DNA from: Psychromonas arctica DSM 14288
GTDB lineage: Bacteria; Pseudomonadota; Gammaproteobacteria; Enterobacterales; Psychromonadaceae
Assembly (NCBI RefSeq): GCF_000482725.1
Contig: NZ_AXWP01000058.1
Coordinates: 1 to 37,036, forward strand
DNA: 37,036 nucleotides
Direction of reading: 5' to 3'
Part shown: in pieces, positions 32,575-37,036 of the stretch
Position numbering within the stretch: position 1 is the stretch's first letter
Layout: every line of letters starts with the position of its first letter
Position numbers and translations under genes: made by a program
Notes under the pieces: model-generated
The model's input: only the letters and a program-made list of their open reading frames with translations
Told to the model about the DNA's origin: nothing
Databases searched by the model: none

Positions 32575-33487
32575 CAATAACTCCATTTTTAACTAACTCT
32601 AAAAATAATTCTTCTAAGCGATTGGATTTGTTTCTAAGACTTTTGACTTCAACACCTTGCTTTGTTAGTAATTCAAAAACATTATTCAATGAATGGGCTT
32701 TAGCTAACTCTAATTCGACAGTTCGATCATCTATTATGGTTAGTTTGTAATCTTTAGTTTCTGGTAAATGTGCCGTAGAGTTAACATCTAAAATGAAAGT
32801 CTCATTCTCTAAACGACCAATTAATTCCTTCATACTGGTATTAATCACTAATTCGCCTTTATTGATAATACCAATATTACGACATAAACTTTCTGCTTCT
32901 TCTAAATAGTGAGTTGTTAAAATAATAGTGACTCCCTGTTTATTGAGTTTAGTTAAAAACTCCCACATCGAGCGGCGTAATTCGATATCAACACCTGCAG
33001 TAGGTTCATCGAGGATCAATAATTTTGGTTCATGCATTAATGCTCTGGCAATCATCAGACGTCGTTTCATCCCCCCAGATAACTCTCTTGCAGGTTCATT
33101 GCGTTTTTCCCATAAGTCGAGTTGCTTTAGATACTTTTCTGCTCTGATAAAAGCTTCTTTTCGCGGCGTACCATAAAAGCCCGCTTGATTAACTAATATC
33201 TGTAATGGCGGTTCGAATGGATTGAAGTTAAATTCCTGTGGTACTAAACCAATTTGGCTTTTGGCAGCTTCAAGTTGTGTATCGATGTCATAGCCGAATA
33301 CGCGTACCTGGCCTGAGCTTTTATTCACTAACGATGAAATAATACCTATAGTTGTTGATTTACCCGCACCATTTGGCCCTAACAGAGCATAAAAGTCGCC
33401 TTCAGCAACTTCTAGAGAAACACCTTTTAGGGCGACAACACCGCCTCTATAGGTTTTAGTTATATTTTGAAGTTCGATTGCATTCAT
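32564..33487 (-). CDS. yadG: ABC transporter ATPase YadG
   Basis: 307 residues (E. coli 308). Walker A GPNGAGKST at about 38-46, signature LSGGMKRRL, Walker B LLILDEPTAGVD and the switch His in TTHYLEEAE are all present. The C-terminal region of about 90 residues after the ATPase domain is typical for ABC-2 ATPases. The stop overlaps the start of yadH by 11 bases. Export substrate unknown. Confidence 0.95.
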   Translation of the reverse strand: MNAIELQNITKTYRGGVVALKGVSLEVAEGDFYALLGPNGAGKSTTIGIISSLVNKSSGQVRVFGYDIDTQLEAAKSQIGLVPQEFNFNPFEPPLQILVNQAGFYGTPRKEAFIRAEKYLKQLDLWEKRNEPARELSGGMKRRLMIARALMHEPKLLILDEPTAGVDIELRRSMWEFLTKLNKQGVTIILTTHYLEEAESLCRNIGIINKGELVINTSMKELIGRLENETFILDVNSTAHLPETKDYKLTIIDDRTVELELAKAHSLNNVFELLTKQGVEVKSLRNKSNRLEELFLELVKNGVIDAK

Positions 33488-34082
33488 TACAATATAAGCC
33501 TTAGTGATTGATCGTTCATGCGTTGCAATAATGAAATTGGAGCGATGATTGAAAATATGGAATAACAGTAAATTGTAACATTAATAGCTAATAAAAATAG
33601 GATTAACAAATACTGAAAAATTGTAAGGGTTTATTAATATAAAGTTTAATGAGAGTGTTCAATTAGCCAGTATTATATAATTTATTAATAATGAACCGAG
33701 ATGTTAAAGGCGCATAAAAACGTCCAAATCAATATTCAACTTAAAGCAAAGACCCTTTCAAATAATACTAAAATCGATAAAGCAAAAAAATTCAGAAAAA
33801 TATTCCACTAAAAAACTTCTTTACTAAGCTGTCACGGTTGATTTATGACAAACACCTCTTAATGAGTAAATTTTTAATTATATTTACTAAAGATAATGTA
33901 ACATCTGCCGATACATTTTTTTGTAACTTTGTAAGTTTTAGTAAAAAAACACAAAAAAATGAACAAGTTAAAAAAATAGTAACGCGCATGGCGCATGAGA
34001 TGGCCCCAAAAAATCAATTCGCACTGAAAGCCTAATATTGGCGATGACCGTTGCATTTAAAAAAGTGCTTCATGGAGAAGAT
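33488..34082. other. 595-bp intergenic region between yadG and the chemoreceptor
   Basis: AT-rich. It should contain the yadG promoter (minus strand) and holds the predicted sigma-28 promoter of the chemoreceptor (33888-33914). Small ORFs here on both strands have no ribosome binding site or recognisable sequence, and the plus-strand one spans the promoter. Confidence 0.55.
33888..33914 (+). promoter_or_regulatory. sigma-28 (FliA) promoter of the chemoreceptor gene
   Basis: TAAAGATA (33888-33895), 11-base spacer, GCCGATAC (33907-33914). The FliA consensus is TAAAGTTT-N11-GCCGATAA, so the spacing is exact and 12 of 16 bases match, including all of TAAAG and GCCGATA. Predicted transcript start near 33920, giving a leader of about 160 bases. 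Confidence 0.82.
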
Positions 34083-35525
34083 ATGAAAGAAGTTAGATTC
34101 CGTAATGTAGATAAACTATTTATAAAGATGTCTATTAATGACAAGTTTTGGATCATTTTAGGTTTATTTTTAATTGTGTTAACAGCGCTGTCATTTAGTC
34201 GATACCAAAATGATTTACAACAAATCGAAAAACAATCAATGCTTGCCTTAGAAGGTGAGTTGTCAGGTATAGTTTTAGCATTGGAGTCTAGTAAACAACT
34301 AAGCAAGTTGAACTCATTTAATATAACAGAATCCAGTTCAAAAAAAGTATCTTCCCGAAGTAAAGAAAAATTAACAGCCGTTATTCAAATTAATTCCGAA
34401 AAATATGTTTCATTAACTAAAGCGGTATCATCACAAGAAAAAGCAGCAAAACAACAAGCCTTAAATTCTTTGTACTTATCATACCTTTGGATACTCCCCT
34501 TTGCTCTTGTTCTGTATTGGACCGCAACTTTTCTCGGAGGCGCATTATGGGTATTATGGAATACGACTGAAAATATTTCCAAAGGTGACCTAACTTCTCG
34601 TTTAGGCTTTCACCCTGGTAGAGATGAGTTTGGCACCATTGGCTGTGCACTTGACGATGCGATGGACACTTTAACTGAATTAGTAGAGATAGTTAAAGAG
34701 AATGCAGAAACGCTTCATCACGCTTCATCTTCTTTTGCGAATGAAACACGTCAAAGCGAAGAACATATCAACAATCAACATGTTTCGCTCGATGCGATAG
34801 CTACAGCTATGGAAGAAATGACAGCATCATCACAAGAAGTCACCGACGTTTCTAAAAAAGCATCACATCAGATTGAAAATAATTCAGAATATATTAAACA
34901 AAGTGACAACCGCGTGCAGCATGCAGTGAAAGAGATCCAACAATTATCTTCTTATATCGAGCAAACATCTGACTCAGTGATCACTTTGCAAGAGAATACG
35001 ATAAAAATTAATGACGTAGTCACAACCATCAACTCTATTTCAGAACAAACTAATTTACTTGCGCTTAATGCAGCAATTGAAGCAGCCCGAGCAGGAGAAA
35101 TGGGGAGAGGTTTTGCAGTTGTTGCCGATGAGGTTAGAACCTTAGCGGGTCGGACTCAATCTGCAACACTTGAAATTCAATCAATGATTGAGAACTTACA
35201 GTTAGAAACCAATAACATTTCAAATATGACTCAAAATACTGTCAAACAAGCACAAATAAGCCGAGAATTGATTGTAGAGATTGGCAGCGATGTTAATTCT
35301 ATTAAAGAATCTTCACAAACGATCAATGACATGAGCTATCAAATATCTGTTTCTTCGGAAGAGCAAAGCTCAGTCTCTAATAATATTTCAGAGGAACTGA
35401 GTGGTATTCGCTTACAATCTAATACAGTTAAAGACTTAGTAAGTCAGTCTGCGAAAGGCGTAGTTAAATTATCTAGCGCATCGGAAAATTTAGGAAAAAT
35501 TCTAGCTCGCTATCAAACTAAATAG
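34083..35525 (+). CDS. methyl-accepting chemotaxis protein
   Basis: 480 residues from the ATG at 34083, which has ggag 5 bases upstream; a TTG 45 bases earlier lacks one. Membrane segment 1 (22-38), periplasmic part of only about 90 residues (39-130), membrane segment 2 (131-157), HAMP (about 157-215), then the signalling helices. The conserved hairpin tip reads [20 protein letters not shown]...[18 protein letters not shown]. The C-terminus ends in RYQTK with no CheR-docking pentapeptide. The periplasmic part lacks a recognisable Cache or four-helix motif, is polar and carries a Ser/Lys-rich stretch (84-95), so the ligand cannot be predicted. Confidence 0.93.
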   Translation: MKEVRFRNVDKLFIKMSINDKFWIILGLFLIVLTALSFSRYQNDLQQIEKQSMLALEGELSGIVLALESSKQLSKLNSFNITESSSKKVSSRSKEKLTAVIQINSEKYVSLTKAVSSQEKAAKQQALNSLYLSYLWILPFALVLYWTATFLGGALWVLWNTTENISKGDLTSRLGFHPGRDEFGTIGCALDDAMDTLTELVEIVKENAETLHHASSSFANETRQSEEHINNQHVSLDAIATAMEEMTASSQEVTDVSKKASHQIENNSEYIKQSDNRVQHAVKEIQQLSSYIEQTSDSVITLQENTIKINDVVTTINSISEQTNLLALNAAIEAARAGEMGRGFAVVADEVRTLAGRTQSATLEIQSMIENLQLETNNISNMTQNTVKQAQISRELIVEIGSDVNSIKESSQTINDMSYQISVSSEEQSSVSNNISEELSGIRLQSNTVKDLVSQSAKGVVKLSSASENLGKILARYQTK

Positions 35526-35546
35526 ATAATTTACGTTATCTATTTA
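35519..35546 (+). other. 11-bp perfect hairpin overlapping the chemoreceptor stop codon
   Basis: taaatagataa (35519-35529) / ttatctattta (35536-35546), 6-base loop. The TAG stop (35523-35525) is inside the left arm. No T-run follows. Confidence 0.55.
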
Positions 35547-35550
35547 GCGA

Positions 35551-35634
35551 TATATACCCGTTATCTTTCAATTTCTAAAAGTCAGTAAACCGCAAGGTAG
35601 ACCGATAATGGATAATATTGACAACGGGTATGCA
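35551..35634. repeat. palindromic interspersed repeat copy 2 (tatatacccgttatc family)
   Basis: The left arm tatatacccgttatc (35551-35565) plus ttcaa matches 4921-4941 with one mismatch. The right arm aacgggtat (35623-35631) is the inverse of atacccgtt (35554-35562). It lies between the convergent chemoreceptor and DUF3859 genes. Confidence 0.6.
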
Positions 35635-35658
35635 TCGCACAAGGATTAAAATAAATAA

Positions 35659-36087
35659 TTATAAATATGAAAAACGCTGCTTAATCGGTGAATCTAACTT
35701 ATTTGATGATACGTTAAATGTTTTATCTGCAATGGTCTGATCATTCAATGTTATAGTCATACGCCACGGGCCACATTTATCTTCAATGGGAGCCCAAATA
35801 GTATCTCCCAGATAAAAGTCCCAATCATTATTGGTAATATGTACTTCTCCAGTAAATGCAGGTCGAACATTTCCTTTAACATCATAAATACCAGGATGAT
35901 CGATACAGTAAAAAGGTTTTTTACCGCGAGCATTTTTCACATTAATGATAAATCCAAACTCAATATCAATTTCCGCAGGAATATCAGTTGTAAATTCAAG
36001 TACTTTAGGTAAAGCTTTAGATTTAGCTTCCCATTTAGAATGAATACCATAGGTTTGCATCTTGATCTCAGGCTTTTTCTTGGCCAT
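35659..36087 (-). CDS. DUF3859-domain protein
   Basis: 142 residues from the ATG at 36087, preceded by gagcggg; the frame extends 14 codons further up without a better signal. The protein (KMQTYGIHSKWEAKSK..., FGFIINVKNARGKKPFYCIDHPGI, ITNNDWDFYLGDTIWAPIEDKCGPWRMTI) fits the DUF3859 family of unknown function, with a predicted beta-sandwich. No signal peptide or membrane segment. Nothing in the neighbourhood, a chemoreceptor and an rrn operon, suggests a role. Confidence 0.78.
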   Translation of the reverse strand: MAKKKPEIKMQTYGIHSKWEAKSKALPKVLEFTTDIPAEIDIEFGFIINVKNARGKKPFYCIDHPGIYDVKGNVRPAFTGEVHITNNDWDFYLGDTIWAPIEDKCGPWRMTITLNDQTIADKTFNVSSNKLDSPIKQRFSYL

Positions 36088-36344
36088 ATTTTCCCGCTCA
36101 TTAATAACTATATGAAGAATTATAGCCAATAAAGAACTTATAAAATAGAGACTTGTGCGGAAGTACTTATAAGCCTAAGTCTTCTTTACACACAAAACCT
36201 ACTATTCTAAACAACAATTAATATGAAGAGCTTCACACTCATAAAACGATACTGTGCATCATTCACCGTATCAATGGCATTGAAGGATTGCTATTACGTA
36301 CGCTTTGCCCATCTCATGCTCGAGGTCTCCAGAGCTCTAAACGA
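36088..36344. other. intergenic region between the DUF3859 gene and rrn terminators
   Basis: No gene recognised. It should include the DUF3859 promoter. No tRNA-like cloverleaf found. Confidence 0.5.
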
Positions 36345-36378
36345 AAAGCCCCTGCTGACATAAGTCAACAGGGATTGT
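36345..36378 (-). terminator. rrn downstream hairpin 3 (copy of hairpin 1)
   Basis: Arms ccctgctgac / gtcaacaggg with one C-A mismatch and a 4-base loop. Read on the minus strand the stem is followed only by ggcttttcg. The flanking ctaaacgaaaa and ggattgttc are the same as in the hairpin at 36682-36718. Confidence 0.6.
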
Positions 36379-36495
36379 TCTGAATACTATGCAAGCTTGG
36401 CGATGGAACGGTCGTCGCAGAGCTCCTCCGCTCGTCAACCTTGCCTGTCGGCAAACTCGCCCTACTTTCTACGTGGCTCATAAATCAACACAATT

Positions 36496-36528
36496 AAAAA
36501 AGCCCCACCGGAATTAACCAGTGGGGCT
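36496..36528 (-). terminator. rrn downstream terminator 2
   Basis: 8-bp perfect stem agccccac (36501-36508) / gtggggct (36521-36528) with a 12-base loop. On the minus strand it is followed by a run of T (36500 down to 36496). Confidence 0.8.
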
Positions 36529-36537
36529 ATTTTAAAT

Positions 36538-36553
36538 TAGGCGCTTGGCGATG
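36538..36553 (-). repeat. duplicate of the 5S rRNA 3' end
   Basis: taggcgcttggcgatg is identical to 36724-36739, which spans the 3' end of the 5S gene. A shorter third copy (gcttggcgatg) lies at 36395-36405. The 5S body does not follow in either copy. Confidence 0.6.
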
Positions 36554-36681
36554 GTTGGAGATTGCTCATGACCCATCGCTATCGCGATATTCGCCCTACT
36601 GTCGCACTAAAGGATGGCCACTGCGTGGCGCTTTATTTATCCCCTGCTCAAGCAGGACATCACCACCAAAAGCCCTAAACG

Positions 36682-36718
36682 AAAAAATCCCTGCTGACAT
36701 AAGTCAACAGGGATTGTT
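36682..36718 (-). terminator. rrn operon terminator 1, directly after 5S rRNA
   Basis: Stem aatccctgctgac / gtcaacaggGATT with one mismatch and a 4-base loop. On the minus strand it is followed by TTTTT. It lies about 12 bases beyond the 5S 3' end. Confidence 0.85.
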
Positions 36719-36728
36719 CGTATTAGGC

Positions 36729-36846
36729 GCTTGGCGATGACCTACTTTCGCATGGGGAGACCCCACACTATCATCGGCGCAGCTGCGTTTCACTTCTGAG
36801 TTCGGCATGGGATCAGGTGGTACCACAGCGCTATTGTCGCCAAGCA
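36729..36846 (-). rRNA. rrf: 5S ribosomal RNA
   Basis: Read on the minus strand it starts tgcttggcgacaatagc and includes the universal core gatcccatgccgaactcag and agtgtggggtctccccatg. The ends pair (gcttggcga with tcgccaagc). About 118 bases, normal for gammaproteobacterial 5S. The exact ends are set from the terminal stem, within one to three bases. Confidence 0.96.
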
Positions 36847-36997
36847 ATAAAAATTAATTAGAAAAGCTAAATGATATGTTCTAATGCGAGTGTTCATTCT
36901 CAAGTAAATACATTATGTAAATATGCTTTCACAAGCGTATATTTTAACGTCTTCTTTGACTTGTCTTGGTCACAAAACAACACTACTTAGGTGTTGT
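36847..36997 (-). other. 23S-5S internal transcribed spacer
   Basis: About 150 bases, AT-rich, with no tRNA. The bases next to the 23S end contain a short inverted repeat (aacaccta...agtgttg on the minus strand), probably part of the processing stem. Confidence 0.7.
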
Positions 36998-37036
36998 ATG
37001 GTTAAGCCTCACGGGTAATTAGTACAAGTTAGCTCA
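36998..37036 (-). rRNA. rrl: 23S ribosomal RNA, 3' end (cut by window edge)
   Basis: On the minus strand the window begins tgagctaacttgtactaat and continues to gaggcttaaccat, matching the conserved 3' end of gammaproteobacterial 23S rRNA. Only about 39 bases are inside the window. Confidence 0.93.

Noticed and set aside
33838-34035. 65-codon plus-strand ORF before the chemoreceptor (and an overlapping minus-strand ORF)
   Set aside because: No ribosome binding site, low-complexity composition, and it spans the predicted sigma-28 promoter.
36130-36340. Possible tRNA gene downstream of the rrn operon
   Set aside because: No cloverleaf arms or conserved TPsiC sequence found.
36555-36740. 61-codon ORF near the 5S gene
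   Set aside because: It runs through the rrn terminator repeat and the 5S 3' end.
1-37036. CRISPR array or prophage
   Set aside because: No regularly spaced repeats and no phage structural, integrase or lysis genes seen.

Overview
The window looks like the chromosome of an AT-rich, probably marine and cold-adapted gammaproteobacterium of the Alteromonadales/Vibrionales type, such as Psychromonas. This rests on protein similarity to the E. coli families, gene order, base composition and the rRNA sequence. Genus is inference. The block hrpB/mrcB - dksA - gluQRS - pcnB - folK - panB - panC - panD, with yadG-yadH further on, keeps the E. coli order of this locus, with lineage-specific insertions.

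Layout. (1) 1-573: 3' end of an ISAs1-type transposase and its terminal repeat. (2) 574-4707, minus: a tight two-gene operon. It encodes a 714-residue fusion of a PqqD-like domain, an M50 site-2-protease-like membrane core and an HlyD-type region, and a 661-residue GAF-like/HlyD-type adaptor. This is the least characterised coding unit in the window. (3) 5128-11743, minus: a yhiI-rbbA-yhhJ type ABC-2 exporter operon flanked by two ABM-fold monooxygenase genes, plus the remnant of an Rdx/SelW-family gene. (4) 11744-12224: a 172-bp MITE-like element with perfect 12-bp terminal inverted repeats and an 8-bp target duplication, next to a second, more diverged inverted-repeat element. (5) 12225-19265, minus: hrpB, mrcB, csdE/sufE-like, a DUF3108 gene and rlmF. 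(6) 19527-25207, plus: dksA, gluQRS, pcnB (apparently starting at AUU), folK, panB, panC, panD. (7) 25375-29212, plus: a glycerate module made of a CdaR-type regulator, a GntP-family permease and a glycerate kinase, with a perfect 16-bp palindrome before the permease. (8) 29294-33487, minus: msrP-msrQ, then yadG-yadH overlapping a TrmB-like methyltransferase. (9) 33888-36087: a chemoreceptor behind a near-consensus sigma-28 promoter, a palindromic repeat and a DUF3859 gene. (10) 36345-37036, minus: the end of an rrn operon (23S 3' end, 5S, three hairpin terminators).

How the genes work together. The central block combines cell-wall synthesis (mrcB), the stringent-response cofactor DksA, tRNA-Asp modification (GluQRS), RNA polyadenylation (PcnB), folate synthesis (FolK) and pantothenate synthesis (PanB, PanC, PanD). 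The glycerate block takes up and phosphorylates glycerate under a sugar-diacid-type regulator. MsrP/MsrQ repair oxidised periplasmic methionines using electrons from the membrane. The left third is devoted to envelope transport and is bounded by mobile DNA.

The observations most worth following are the PqqD/M50/HlyD operon, the AUU start of pcnB, the MITE with its target duplication, the FliA promoter of the chemoreceptor, the dyad and GC-rich discriminator in the dksA promoter, the Asp-to-Asn change in the TrmB-like protein and the Rdx gene remnant.
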